Part shown: positions 43,302-54,829 of the stretch, piece by piece
Numbering within the stretch: the stretch's first letter is position 1
Layout: the number at the start of each line of letters is the position of its first letter
From: Ladona fulva
Lineage: Eukaryota; Arthropoda; Insecta; Odonata; Libellulidae
Reading direction: 5' to 3'
Assembly (NCBI GenBank): GCA_000376725.2
Contig: KZ308234.1
Coordinates: 1,192,695-1,256,694 of the forward strand
Length of the DNA stretch: 64,000 nt
Program-made: the position numbers and the translations under genes
Notes under the pieces: model-generated
Told to the model about the DNA's origin: nothing
What the model saw: the letters and a program-made list of their open reading frames with translations, nothing else
Database searches by the model: none

Positions 43302-43551
43302 CAAAATTGCAGAATTACTTTGATTTCTTGCAACCATATTTAGGGTTGATTTAAGAGGGAGATAAAATGGATGTTTTTATTTGAAGAAAAGGAGTTGAAA
43401 ATAGAAGGTATTCTGAAGAAGTTACCATTTTATTATCTATAGACGTGGAGTATTCGAAGAGAAGGTATCGGATAGGCGAGTATCATTTATGTATGAATAT
43501 TTCTTTGGCTTAAATCATTGCTTGGAAAACTTAGATTCTAGGTTATTCAAA
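43302..43551 (+). repeat. Haplotype-like duplicated segment, copy 2
   Basis: Second copy of 42,599-42,852, beginning at the base after the single N. Confidence 0.75.
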
Positions 43552-44310
43552 ATTTCTTACTCGTTAGTAGAAAGCCTTTATTAAGAAGAGGGTGATTAGC
43601 AATGGAAACGAACTAAATACGTCATGCAGAATGATAGATCACTAATATCATAGATTTATTATTAATGTATTATCATCTTAATTTTTATTGCGTAAGTATG
43701 AAAAAATCAATTTCATGTTGGAAAAAATAAAGGGATATTGTTGCATCATAAATTGATTATTGTTGGATTATCATCTTAATAGTTTTTCCGTCACTATGAA
43801 CCGATTAACCTATTGTTGGAAAAAATAAAGGGAGATTGTTGCGTTTATTAGACATTGTTGATTGATTTTAAGTGTCAGTTTGATTCGTAACAATTGCTCA
43901 TACTATTTTTGTCTCCTTGCTTACTTTCATGGGGGTGAGGCATAGAATTATGTTGAGTAAAAACTTCTCTTAAATTTGCTAAGCCGTCCTGAAAATTTCG
44001 TACGAGTTGTAGAAACGCGAAATATTTTCAGCGGACGTTTCGGAAAGAAGCGAATTTTCGTAGTCTGAATTTTCACGGGAGCCTTCGAACAAATTGAATA
44101 CTCTCGCCATTGGTCTCATATATCGAAGTACATACATATGTTTTTCCTCAGATACAGTGATATTGATATATATATATTTATTCAGGTTTTACTTTGACTT
44201 CTTTTACTCTTGTATACTCTCTCTATCCATTTGAAATTTTATATATTTATTCATCAATATGCTCAATTTATTTAATTTAATGTCTTATGGATAGATATAT
44301 AGTCAAAGGC

Positions 44311-44428
44311 AAGAAATTTTTGGATGACTGAAAGGGTGGTGTAACTCACCAGGAAGCGAAAGAAATGGCGTTGAGTAGGGAATATTATATAGGCAAATGA
44401 ACTTACCGAATGGTAGAAAATTTATGTA
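44311..44428 (+). mobile_element. LINE-A 3' end fragment
   Basis: Translates KKFLDD, a stop, KGGVTHQEAKEMALSREY, then the 3' UTR with stem-loop TTACCGAATGGTAG and TTTATGTATG. Confidence 0.75.
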
Positions 44429-44429
44429 T

Positions 44430-47070
44430 GTGGTTATATATGTAGATCTATGGGACTTAATTTTTTGATAGGATACGAAAGAACAAAAATGATATAATGG
44501 AAAACTAGGTTTCGAGGTAGAAAATTTCTGGGTTACGAAGTTTGAACGGGAACAAATGAAGTATGTCTGTATTTATTTGTTTTTTTAAATTAATTTATAC
44601 TTTCGCAAGTAACAGATAGGAAGTTCATGATTCCATGCATGTCAATTCAAAGGATAAGTTAAATCGTTAGCACGATGTATGTTAAAGCGGGAGTCTTGGA
44701 CCAGAGTTTATGTAAAACTTCGTCACTAATTTTTTATGATACCCTTTCTCGTACATCGTTGTGTTTAATGAAAATAAACCGAGCACAGAAAGAGATTTCA
44801 AGATGTCAACACGTCAACAAGGTTAGGAAAAAGTATGGGAGTTCTTTAAGCCTTTTTCGCCCACCTTTTCCTGGCTTCAAACGCAGGAATCCTCCCGTCT
44901 GGGAAACCTTTCATCCTTTTTTCGTAGCCCGCCTCGCTGCGGAAAAATAGTTCGCTTGTCTGGAAGGAGAGACGTAAGCAAATTCAGGAACGCTTAAGTA
45001 AGAGTTTGCAAGTGACAATTCGGATTGACCCACATTCCTTAACAAGAGCTATCGAGCTCGGAGACTTTATAAATATCAGCATTCCAGAAGGTCGACAACC
45101 GATCTCTCCCCTGAAGCCTAGCTACAGTTTTAGGGCCGTTGAAAGAGCCTAGCTTTGAAAACTACCGCTATTTAAAAGAAGATTGGGAGGGAGGTGTTAG
45201 CATTTTTACTGGATACCCAAAAATAGTCGGTTCTTAAACACTCGTGTTACACCCAGGAGAATCCTTCTGTAGGCAGGTGCTTTGTCTGGTGGAAAGATGG
45301 ATTCTCAGTTTCTGTACTTCGGTGTACCGCATTAACGGCTAGAATTCCTTTCTATTCTTCTTGTTGTCATTATTGCTGTAGGTTCTCATGAATGACTATT
45401 TTTTGAAGGTAGTTGCTAGGGAAAATACGAAGTGCAGGAGAAAGATAAACATTGTTGGTTGCCATGGAGTTATAGTGGCAAACCTGTAGTTATCCGCCGA
45501 AATTTAAACATCACGCGATTAAAGGCGGTGCTTTGAATCCCGAGAAATTTTAAATCTTAATTTCTTGCAGAATATACGTATCAATTATAATAAATAATTA
45601 GACGTATTTTGCATAGCCTACCGATGAAATCTAGAGAATCCATCCAATATATTATATCGTTATAGCTTGTTGCACATTAGTATAGTTTGTTCGGCGCATA
45701 TCAAACCAAAGTTAAATGATTGACGCATGGTCTATGAAAATTGGCCATTGCTGCTCTGGAGAGCGGTCTTAAATATCTATAAGAAAAGGATGTGTCGCTA
45801 TGTAAGGAATTAAAGTCACATGTGCCTACCGAGAAGTAGTTTACTCATGTTGTAGCTTATTTTGTCTAGCAATTTTCAGTCATGCAAACTCCTATATTTG
45901 TTTAGGATACTCTTATATTGGTTTTTGAAAGACTATATTCTCCGTCTATGTTTCCACCCTAGGAAACATGAGAAGAGGTTTATAAATGAGGAATATGATT
46001 GAGTACGTTAGGGCTCATTTATGACAAATCACATGTAGAAGATTCGGGACGCGGATTACCGATGTTAGTTGAGTAATAAAGTGCTATAATACCCGGTGGA
46101 AATTGCCACAAGAAAGGCTTTAAGTCGGAGGATTTATCTCACCTTCTCGAGGGAGATTACGAAGCGATAATCCTGGAAACATATCGAGTATTTTCCTCAA
46201 CCGTAGAAGCGTTTGTTTGAGAAAGAAGTTAAGAGTAAGGATAATCCCATTGGTGGAAAAAATCACACCAAATAAATGTTTTTTTAAACTAATTAAAGTA
46301 TCTAGAAATAGTGTGTTTATGTTTTTTCTGTGAATATAATGAAATGCAGAACAGCATATTGTGAGAGACAGCACCCTTTGTACCGAAAGCTAAATCGTAA
46401 TAATTCTGCTTATACTCAATGATTCCTTTTAAGTTATCATTCTGTTCCAAAGACGTAGCATGAACATACTTTTAAAGGATGAGATTATGAACAGAAAAAT
46501 GGAGTAATTTTTGAGTGGTATTTCGGATTCTATCATCATACCAAATCTTTATCAAATGCAGACATTTAATGGTTTGGCACTCCACCTGCAGGTTTCGATT
46601 GGTTTGGCTGTCGATCCAAAATGTCGTGCTACATAATTTAATGGTAAATGTCGTCCCATATAAATTGCCTCTGCTCTCGGAATGTAAAATCTGAAAATTG
46701 TTTACCGGGCGGCGATTTCGATTTCCCCCCCCGCATACCCCCTGGATCTTTTTCAAGAAATCCCCTGGGGGTAGAAGGTCAAGAACCTCTTCATCACATC
46801 TGGGCAGCCAGAAGAAGGAAAAAATCAGATCGCCTTCGTTAGTTTAACAGCAGGAAGCTGTAATTTTTATCGGTCCTTCTCGGAACATCCTTGTATATTC
46901 AAGTAAATCTGGCGGTAACGTGACGACCCTTTGACAAACTTCAGTTCAAATTTTTAACAATATATTATCTGCTCGGGTAATTGTTTACGAAGAATGTTAT
47001 CAACAAGAAAAATGATTTTCTGACAACTTTTGGGGCGTTAATCTGTGGTTAACTGTGAGCTTTCATATAT
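44430..47070. other. No gene recognised
   Basis: Open frames of 84-94 codons (44,675; 46,120 minus; 46,472 minus) lack motifs. A worn LINE-A 3' end is likely at 45,803-45,845 (AAGTCACATGTGCCTACCGA and a CTAC..GTAG stem). Confidence 0.45.
45803..45845 (+). mobile_element. LINE-A extreme 3' end fragment
   Basis: Only the 3' UTR remains: GTCACATGTGCCTACCGAGA, AGTAG, then TTTACTCATG. The stem CTAC/GTAG is kept and the loop is changed. Confidence 0.5.
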
Positions 47071-47230
47071 TCCTTGGATAAATCACACCTTACGCGTCCA
47101 GCGTTTTACATAGGCCGTTCCGATACTGCGAGAAAGATCAGGGAATTGGATGCTAGAACGAATCGATTCAAGAACTCATTTTTTCCGCGGACGATACGCG
47201 AAAGTTGGGGAAATAGAGTCCTGGTGCATG

Positions 47231-47282
47231 CACCCCCTGCCACGCGCCGAAAGGCGGCCTGCAGGGTACTTACGTAGACATT
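47231..47282 (+). repeat. Rep-F copy 4
   Basis: CACCCCCTGCCACGCGCC, loop GAAA, GGCGGCCTGCAGGGTACTTA. This is the best-folded copy, with the inner stem CGCC/GGCG closed by a GNRA-type loop and outer CCCTGC/GCAGGG pairing. Confidence 0.65.
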
Positions 47283-48440
47283 ATAATCCATGAAACTCAC
47301 TGTTTTTCTCGCGTCCGAATAAATTCCAGAAATAGTTTATGAAGGTATACGAGATTGGCAATTCTATAGATACGAGTAAACACATGTGAAGGTAAAATGG
47401 TATCAGGCTATCAATATGATACTGTAAATGATTTTTCGACCGAATGTTTAGTATGTATAAAATAGGCTTCTGACGTGCACACATCCGTAGTAAATGGAGT
47501 TAGGAAACAAAAGGATAGCTAATTTGTACTTATAATAAATGCATACAGTCTCACTATTATTTTCGAGATGTTGACTTGATGTTTCGAAAGCCAAGGGAAT
47601 CGAATTCAGCGAGACTGATACAAATTATTTTCATCAAAAGCCTGCTGTAAATTCCCCCGCTGATCTTTAGGATCAGAGAACTTGCTTTAAATTAGCATAC
47701 ATGAATTTTAAACTACATATTTTGAGAATTTAGCGTTTAAGCTTGATATGGGGGAGCAAATTAATCCTTCCTCGTGGTAATTACTCGTATTTAATGCTGC
47801 GTTAGTCAGATTCCTTGCTCATTGATGGTTTTTTCAGACTATCCGTGCTATCTTCCCCCCACAAAGCATTCTAGTTTATATAGAAAAAGATTGGTTCACT
47901 AAGAACAGGTGCTTCTCCGTCTGAATTCAAAATGATTCTCCTTCCAATTTCTAGGACGTAAAATTCTATTTATATCGGTAGACTTTCGCAAGAGTTTAAA
48001 TCTGTTTGATTTATCGCAGCAGTGTGGTTAGTTAACGTCAGAAATTATTAGTACAGTAGAGAAAATATGAAGCTAAATCATTCATAATTCTCTTACTGAT
48101 ATAACACAGCAATCCCTTAAATCAAAGGCAAATCATAACATTTGTAATCCTTTCGTCAACTTCAAAGTTGCCTGAACGTCAGTTTCATCAAACAGGTATC
48201 AAAGAGAATTAGCCATTTTTTCGACGGAATACCTTTGTAGCTTCGCTCAAACATTAATTGAATAGGGGGAAAAACATATTCGCTCATTTTTTCGCCCGAC
48301 AAATTTCCAGCTTTTACCAATTCTTTCAGCGCAGGACGAACGCATCTCGTTTCGAAATTGCTTTCCGTCGTATTTCACCACATTTGCAGCGTTCCCCCAC
48401 GCAAATGAAGTTTTAATTACCCAAAATCAAAACGTAGCGT
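47283..48440. other. No gene recognised
   Basis: AT-rich, with no shared repeat seen. Confidence 0.5.
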
Positions 48441-49240
48441 TTGAAGATGGGAACCAGTCCATCATTCTCTCCATCCCGCTCATGCGAATTCATTTTCTAC
48501 AAATTAGTTCCCTTTTAGGGGTCGAAAACCCCTTCCGTCATTCGATTTCGCCTTCAAAGGGCACTGCACACCTCGTTTAATCCCTCCGAAGCGGCGAAAC
48601 AGCTTGACGATTCACCTCTCGCACCGTCCACGAGTCACCGGTCCATCTGGTTTGTAGAAAGTGTTAAGTTGGCTGCCCTGATGGCCCACGCGAACGCTAG
48701 GAGCTCTCCGTGTGGGATGCGAGCGGAGTCGTACGCATCCCCCTCCCCCTTTCCTCCGTCCCCGCCCCCCTACCCTTCATCTCAAGGTCTCCCTCTCGCC
48801 GCCTCCAGGTTCCATCGCCCCCAAACCCCTGAGCATCCCTCCCATCTTGCCGCCAAGTCCCCCCACAAGAGCTATTGCTTCGGAATCGCCAGGGGCGGGG
48901 AAGGGGGCAGACAGCTGGGGGAGTGGGGAGGCGGCTCCCGAGGACTCCCGCCTCGACTAACTCATCTTCCCATTCCCCCCGTCGCGAGGTTTCTGTCAAA
49001 TGGGCCAGAGGTTTTCAACCTTTACCACGGTGGCGCGCAGCCTGCTTACCGGGAGCCACGCGCGTCCCGCCACGAGTATTACGCTCGTGTTTTGTTTTCG
49101 TCCATTATTGTGTACTCCGTGAGCAATTTGTCTCCGGGGGTACTTTTGCCCGTAATTGGCATTACGGGGTTTTATGACGCGCAGGGTTTCATCATTATTG
49201 ACCGTGCAAATATATAATTCATCGCATCGCTTATAAAACT
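48440..49240. other. GC-rich patch with C-rich tract, no gene recognised
   Basis: The 182-codon frame 48,669-49,217 is the longest in the window. However it is proline- and serine-rich from a C-rich tract, overlaps a 100-codon minus frame and further plus frames, and has no domain. Possibly a regulatory patch. Confidence 0.4.
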
Positions 49241-50950
49241 GCGCGCTGCTCAGCCAATTTGGCGTTGCGTTGATGGAGAATGTTCGGCGGGAAGCACAGA
49301 CGTGTTTCTGTTGGGTAATCGCTGGACCCTCAATCCCGCTCTTTTTCAGAAATGACCCGGGTTGTAATTTGCGCAAGATTAATCAAGATTGAAAATTAAG
49401 CTCCGGTCGGAATATCGCAGGATGAGTGCTTCGGAGACGTAATTTTGGGATACAGTCCGATCTTGCGCGGGTCCTTTCAGTTAAAAAAATTAAAATATGG
49501 CGGCGAATTTGTGATTAATTTTTCAATAAGGACTTCGAACGATATCTTGATGAAATTAATGTCTCGGAAATTGTGCGTTTCCGAGAGAGTAAACGTTGTA
49601 GTAATTGAAAAAATAAATACAGCGATGTACCGCGTTGTTTGTTTTCATAAAGGCTGCGGCGTATTATCTGGGAGCCAATTATCTTGTTTGAATCTAAACG
49701 CAGGAGATTGGATAGACAAAAACTTTTATCCTGGTTGTCTCTGAATCCTTCCATTGATGATTAAATTGTGATTTCTAAAGTGATCATCCAAATAACTCAA
49801 ATATTATTGTCAGGAATAGAGAAATCTTGTAAATATGGACTTTTGGACCATTTCTTTTTGAATAAGTCATTGATAGTAGATTAATTTCAATGTTATAATT
49901 ATTGGTTATCGAGGTTAGGTAGTAGGCAGGTCATTCTGGCCTAACCTCGCCATAAAAGTAAAATAATAATAGTAATATTAATATCCTTGGTATGAATGCG
50001 TGCCCAGAGTAAGTATCGACGTTAAATTAGTCGGAATAGCTAATGTATTTTCTACTAAGAAACATGTTTCTTTCTGTATCATTTGCACATTCACTCTGAA
50101 TATGTTTTGAAACTTTCTAGTGAAAATCTCGTCAGTGACAACGTATAATGTATCAATATATCATAACCGGTCGTGTTTTGAAGTTTATGTTGAATTTACA
50201 ACAATTTAGTTTTTCGATGATGTATCATAGTATTTGCAACAATGTAGCCTCTCAACAATACGTTACCTCCTACCTATGGAGCTAAAACGGCATTCTTGCG
50301 ACGCAACTTCATTGTTGTCTGAACAAATACGCTCGTTATAATTTCGAATTGGAGATGACTTTATTTTTAATGGTTTTAAAAGTTAAAACAGTGCTGTAGG
50401 GGGACGTTCACCCCTTCACCCGCCGTTTTCACCAAAGTCGACCTCTGCTTGCTCGCCTTGGGGCGGTCGGAGCGCTCCAAACCGTAATTTACGATTTTAC
50501 TTGTAAATACTTGTTTACTCTTAAGGGAAACTTACTGTGCGTGCACCATTACTTAGAATCACGTACCGCCCCCGGCTTTCACGAAGTGCGGACTGAGTGT
50601 CGTGCATTTCCTTCCGGATCGAAGCTGTTCTTAAAGAATAGCTCGTCGTACCTTACGTCGAATCTTGGAGGCGTTTTCCAAAGTTTTAGTCATTGGCTCG
50701 AAGACGCTTAAATCGCGCTTCCTGCAAATATTCCGAGACCTCCCGCTTGCAAGGAAAGACCGTTATGAAATTATTTTGGCGCTCTTGTCCTGGTCACGGT
50801 GTGGGCCTTTGGAAGGGTTGCCAGGTTTTATGAACCGCTAATCGGGACATTTTTACGAAGTAGCAGATTCTGTTAAGCTGGAACAGGTTTAAGAGAAAAA
50901 AGGTTTAAACCAATTCACCCGGAATATTGTGTCTGAAATATATATCAAGA
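49241..50950. other. No gene recognised
   Basis: Open frames at 49,445-49,744 (99 codons) and 48,996-49,376 minus (126 codons) show no recognisable domain. Confidence 0.45.
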
Positions 50951-50951
50951 T

Positions 50952-51345
50952 TCAAGAATGCTAACTGAAAACTCGGAATAGTTGATTTTCCTCCAAATTG
51001 AAGTGGGTAATAATTACAAAGGCGGCATTGTTGAATTATGATTTTTTAAAGTGTGTAACCGTCTTCAACAATGCGAACTGAAAACTTGGAATTTTTAACT
51101 TTCTTCAACAATGAAGTAAGTAACAATCACAAAAGGCGACATTGTTGAATTATGATTTTTAACCGTAAAATTTCAACAATTAGAACCTTCCTATATTCAT
51201 TAGCATTCCACAATGTCGGTAGTTTTATATGTCCAAATAATCCCCAATCAATGCCATTTATAGCCATAATGCCTAGGGTTAGATGTAAGAAGAGACTTAC
51301 TAGTCTCAATCGCAAAAGGCGACATTGTTGAATTATGATTTTTAA
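50952..51345 (+). repeat. About 110-bp tandem repeat, two full units plus a displaced third
   Basis: Units with AACTGAAAACT(C/T)GGAAT, AATGAAGT, ACAAT(C/T)ACAAA, GGCG(A/G)CATTGTTGAATTATG begin near 50,955 and 51,068. The end of a unit recurs at 51,316-51,345. Confidence 0.7.
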
Positions 51346-51510
51346 CCGTAAAATTTCAACAATTAGAACCTTCATATATTCATTAGCATTCCACAATTTC
51401 GGTAGTTTTATATGCCCTAATAATCTCCAATCAATGCCATTTATTTCGTTTCCTAGTAACCTACCCCACACCCTATGTCACTCAGAATATTTTATCTTTG
51501 TCTTCCCCGT
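51134..51510 (-). mobile_element. Two LINE-A 3' ends in a local duplication, split by a second-LINE fragment
   Basis: The block AAAGGCGACATTGTTGAATT through the LINE-A 3' UTR and ATGCCATTTAT occurs at 51,134-51,262 and 51,316-51,443. Between the two lies a 37-base piece of the LINE 3' end found at 32,208-32,290 (TTAGATGTAAGAAGAGACTT). The right copy continues into the LINE-A ORF tail to about 51,510. Confidence 0.65.
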
Positions 51511-51544
51511 ATATGTAATATGAACCGTTAACCCTTAAAGTAGT

Positions 51545-51636
51545 AGTATTGCCAAAAGTGAGTCGACAATTTAGGTCATTTCGCACGTATTCCCTCTCCG
51601 GGAATCGAACCCAGGCCCGCTTTCACCGAAGCCTTA
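51545..51636 (-). mobile_element. SINE3, 5'-truncated
   Basis: B box GGTTCGATTCC and the tail (minus strand GTGCGAAATGACCTAAATTG, end TACTACTA) are present. The A-box half is missing after GGCTTCGGTGAAAGCGGG. Confidence 0.7.
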
Positions 51637-51702
51637 AACAAATTTGTTATGATTGATGGTAATGAAAACCTGAAGGATTGATAGAACGCTATGTTATTGT
51701 AA

Positions 51703-51747
51703 TATGTGATGTTTAACAATCGCTATGTGATTGTTAAACATCACATA
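51703..51747 (+). repeat. Perfect 19-bp hairpin
   Basis: Arms 51,703-51,721 and 51,729-51,747 with a 7-nt loop. The stem is TATGTGATGTTTAACAATC. Related half-arms (ATCACATA) repeat just to the right. Confidence 0.85.
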
Positions 51748-51749
51748 GT

Positions 51750-52960
51750 AACACATCACATAACATACACGTATAGTATATAACTGCGGCATGATTCAGG
51801 AATAACTTTTTTAAGTCGGGAAAATCCCGCCGAAACCGGGCAATGCCATTCACGGAACAGATGATTGTCACGCAGCGGTACGCTTTCAAAGTTCCCATCA
51901 GAATAACCTTTTATTAATAACTATAACGCTACGTGGTTTCCCTCCGGTGGATGTCGCATTTCCAGAATTTCGTTTTGTGGTCGGAAGAAGGAGAAAAAGA
52001 TTTGTTCTGCGGTCCCCTGCAAGAAATAGGTTCTGCACGAGCGGTTTAGCATCATGGGACCCATCTACCATTTCCGAAAAAAAAATTATTGGTCGCTCCG
52101 AAGGAATAGATAGGTTTTTGTTCTACACCCTCAATTTCACGCCCCCGAGTTTTTATGTTTTATTTACCGCCACCGGAAGTATATCCAGGGTCGGGATTTT
52201 CACAGGTTTTCGGGATGGAACTTGTGGCTTGATTTTTTTTCCCGGCAGTCGTCACGTAAGCTGATATAGAGTTATTACCTCTATTGTGAAAATTGCAAGA
52301 AAGGAAGAAGAAGATAAGCTTTCTTTACTTAAGTGAAGAGTAAGTAAATGGCTCTGTTTTTGGTGCATTTGAATTCTAGATTTTTAAGAGAGGTTTCGTT
52401 GATTTTTTTTAAAGCGGTCAAACTTTCAACAGAAATAAATTCCAAGAAATCCTGCAAAAAAAGCTTGCATTTTTTCTGTATTGCAGAAAAAGTGCCGCCG
52501 TTTTAATCGGGGTTATTGTGCCGTGTAATGATTCCTGGATTTCTATCCAAGCGCTTTCTAAGTGAAAATGGACTTTAAGTTACGCATGGGACACTTTTCC
52601 TGTTTTGTTTTTTTTTCGTAGCTGAAAGAATAGTTTTTTAGGCAAATTTATATTATTCCTCGGAGACACTGCTTTGGAAGTGCCGAAATTTACCGTTCAA
52701 GCCACTGAATTGCGACGTTTTTTCGACTTGCAAGATTTCCGTGCGTCTTTATTTCTGAAACGATTTGGAATTTCACGGATCAAGTTTTTATGCATCAATT
52801 CTTGAATTCCGTTAATGTATTTTCTTGCCTTCCTTACGAATACGGTAAACTTTGAAGTGCCATTTTGCTAATGGTTTATTTTACACCCAATTTTGTTTTT
52901 AACAGACGCAGAGGTACTAGAGATGGTCGCGGAGGAGAGGGTTTTAATTGCAGTGATTAA
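51750..52960. other. No gene recognised
   Basis: A 105-codon frame (51,947-52,264) has no motif. No shared repeats recognised. Confidence 0.45.
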
Positions 52961-52961
52961 A

Positions 52962-53109
52962 CATCTACAAATGGGTGGGCCAAATATTGAGAGGAGAGGG
53001 ATTGCTAAAGAATGTAATTGAGGTTAGAATACAAGGGAAAAAGTAGCTAGGTGACATAAGGGGTGGGGCAAGTTACCAGGAAACGAAAGAAATGTCATTG
53101 AATAGGGTA
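52962..53109 (+). mobile_element. LINE-A 3' end, left part (split by mariner)
   Basis: One continuous frame: KWVGQILRGEGLLKNVIEVR, IQGKK, a stop, then GDIRGGASYQETKEMSLNR. This is the best-preserved LINE-A tail. It breaks off at TA where a mariner end begins; the right part resumes at 53,444. Confidence 0.8.
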
Positions 53110-53442
53110 TACGAGGTGTGATAAAAAAAATACGGGAACTTTAAAATTTCCCGGGCTGTATAGTTCCAATTGTCAACAATTGTTTTCTGTGTATTGGTAC
53201 GCATGTATGTAACGTACATTGTTAAGGGAAGCCATTTTGAAAGCTTAGTCTATTGTTGGCAGTCAAGAAGGTTGCACGTCTTTTACTGTGATCGGCGATT
53301 TTTGACTTGCTGCAAAAATGGAACAAAGAATTTGCGTTAGAAATGGAATAAAGTGCTGCAACACATTGGAAATGTTAAATGTTCCTAATGGCAAATGGTC
53401 GATTAATAAAACGAGCGTTTACAAGTGCTACAAACGTTTTCG
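53110..53442 (+). mobile_element. mariner 5' end with start of transposase, 3'-truncated
   Basis: Begins at a TA with the mariner terminal repeat TACGAGGTGTGATAAAAA and continues into TTTAAAATTTCCCGGGC. An ATG at 53,318 opens a frame starting MEQRICVRNGIKC, with KTSVYKCYKRFR further on. This matches the N-terminal helix-turn-helix region of mariner transposases (RICVKFC.K, KTTVYEWYKRF style). After about 42 codons the element stops. The catalytic DD34D domain and the right terminal repeat are absent, so it cannot move by itself. Confidence 0.85.
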
Positions 53443-53473
53443 TATTGAGGCACTTGAGTCTACCGAAAGGTAG
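53318..53473 (+). pseudogene. Mariner transposase N-terminus fused to LINE-A remnant
   Basis: A 51-codon frame. The first 42 residues are mariner N-terminal DNA-binding sequence. The last nine (IEALESTER) are read from the resumed LINE-A 3' UTR, ending in the TAG of the stem-loop. It is far shorter than the roughly 345 residues usual for mariner transposase and lacks all catalytic residues. Not expected to be functional; any DNA-binding role is speculation. Confidence 0.7.
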
Positions 53474-53486
53474 AACACTTATGTAT
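53443..53486 (+). mobile_element. LINE-A 3' end, right part
   Basis: TATTGAGGCACTTGAGTCTA then CCGAAAGGTAG and AACACTTATGTAT. The terminal stem-loop is intact (loop GAAA). Confidence 0.75.
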
Positions 53487-53489
53487 TCT

Positions 53490-54425
53490 GTTTTAAAATC
53501 ATAAACTTATTATCGTACTGGTTTACAATGAAATTATTATCAACGGATTTGATTGTGGTTCATTGAGTAACAATTTTCTGGAATGCGATAATTGGTTAAT
53601 TTCGCTAGATAGCGACTGATAATTAGTCCGCAACAATGCTCAAGGTTTCAGGGCGCTGTTACCAAGTAACCACCTTGTTATCGAGTAATTAGTAATCTTT
53701 ATTGCGGGGCGTTGTTATCGAGTACTTTTCATCCAACGCAGTTTCAATAATGCACTGCCTTTAATGCCCCTCCTGATGCGTCGTACGCATGAACCGCCCA
53801 GATTGTTCTGAAGCATGCATTGTGCTCCGACGCCGAAGATTTAGCGCCTCTGATTTAGGTCATAAGATCTCCAGACACGTTTGGCATCTGCGGCACGCTT
53901 CAAAATGAGCTCCTGATATCCTCCGCGATACATGTGTGACAGACCATCCCGGGGAGGGAGCGTGCATCCCATTAATTCTGTTAATTTTTTGCCTCCCACG
54001 CCATAGGAGGCTGGGTAAGCAGCCTTGCATATCGCAGAAGAGGTCCAGCAACTGAAAAACCTCGTGCTGGATGCATTTTATGGTGGGGGGTCTATTCGAA
54101 TCTTTTGCACGGAGCGTCGCATCTGGGTGAGAGCTGGGTTTTGAGCCTCTCTGGTTAGTTGACTTGATAGAGTAAGCAAATGTTCTCGTAATTTATTTGA
54201 GTCGATGAGAGTTTTCTTTTAAGCATGATTACTTTTTTTGAGAATTGCGTTCGTTGAACTATTTTCAAAGTTAGTAACGGGTTTTTTTTTTGTAAGAAAC
54301 CCTTGATTTATCTTCCGTTTCAAATTTGGCTCGCTTAAATTTAATTTAGTATACTTCCTATGTGTCCCAAGTCGTTTTGATGGTCTATCTCTATTCTCTC
54401 GAGCTTTAAACATTCGTTAGGGATA
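53490..54425. other. No gene recognised
   Basis: Only frames of 63-64 codons without motifs. Confidence 0.5.
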
Positions 54426-54426
54426 C

Positions 54427-54513
54427 GTAAGTTTTCTACCATTCGGTAAGTTCATGTGCCTTAATATTCCCTATTGAACGCCATTTCTTTCGTTTCTTGG
54501 TAACTCGTTATGG
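54427..54513 (-). mobile_element. LINE-A 3' end fragment
   Basis: The minus strand keeps the ETKEMAFNREY-like end and stem-loop CTTACCGAATGGTAG, identical in the loop (GAAT) to the copy at 44.4 kb. These two may share a source. Confidence 0.75.
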
Positions 54514-54717
54514 AAATCAGTTTTTAAATTTGTGGGTGCGTGAAGGATTATAGATATTCTACATGATACAGGGAGTGTTTTCTGAATCTCAGGAACGTTA
54601 TTGGCTTATACTATATGATTGTATCAGACAATAATTTGGGGGTTTTCTCTAGCTTCTATCATAATCACTTTCTACTGCGCTATTTAACAAGGGTTTACGA
54701 AGTTTACATTCCCTTAA

Positions 54718-54828
54718 CATTGTGGAAGAGACGCGGCGTGGTAGTTCAGTGGTTAAATACCTGCCCGGAAAGTGGGAGACCTGGGTTCCCAGTCATATCG
54801 CTATTTTTCACACTTGTTATTCCTTTAA
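54718..54828 (+). mobile_element. SINE2: tRNA-derived SINE with damaged B box
   Basis: GGAAGAGACGCGGCGTGG head, A box TAGTTCAGTGG (54,742-54,752). The B box has lost three bases (GGGTTCCCAGTC). Tail ATATCGCTATTTTTCACAC. Confidence 0.8.
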
Positions 54829-54829
54829 A

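Noticed and set aside
48669..49217. Longest open frame (182 codons) as a gene
   Set aside because: Composition-driven Pro/Ser/Gly-rich translation in GC-rich DNA, several overlapping frames on both strands, no domain or splice support.
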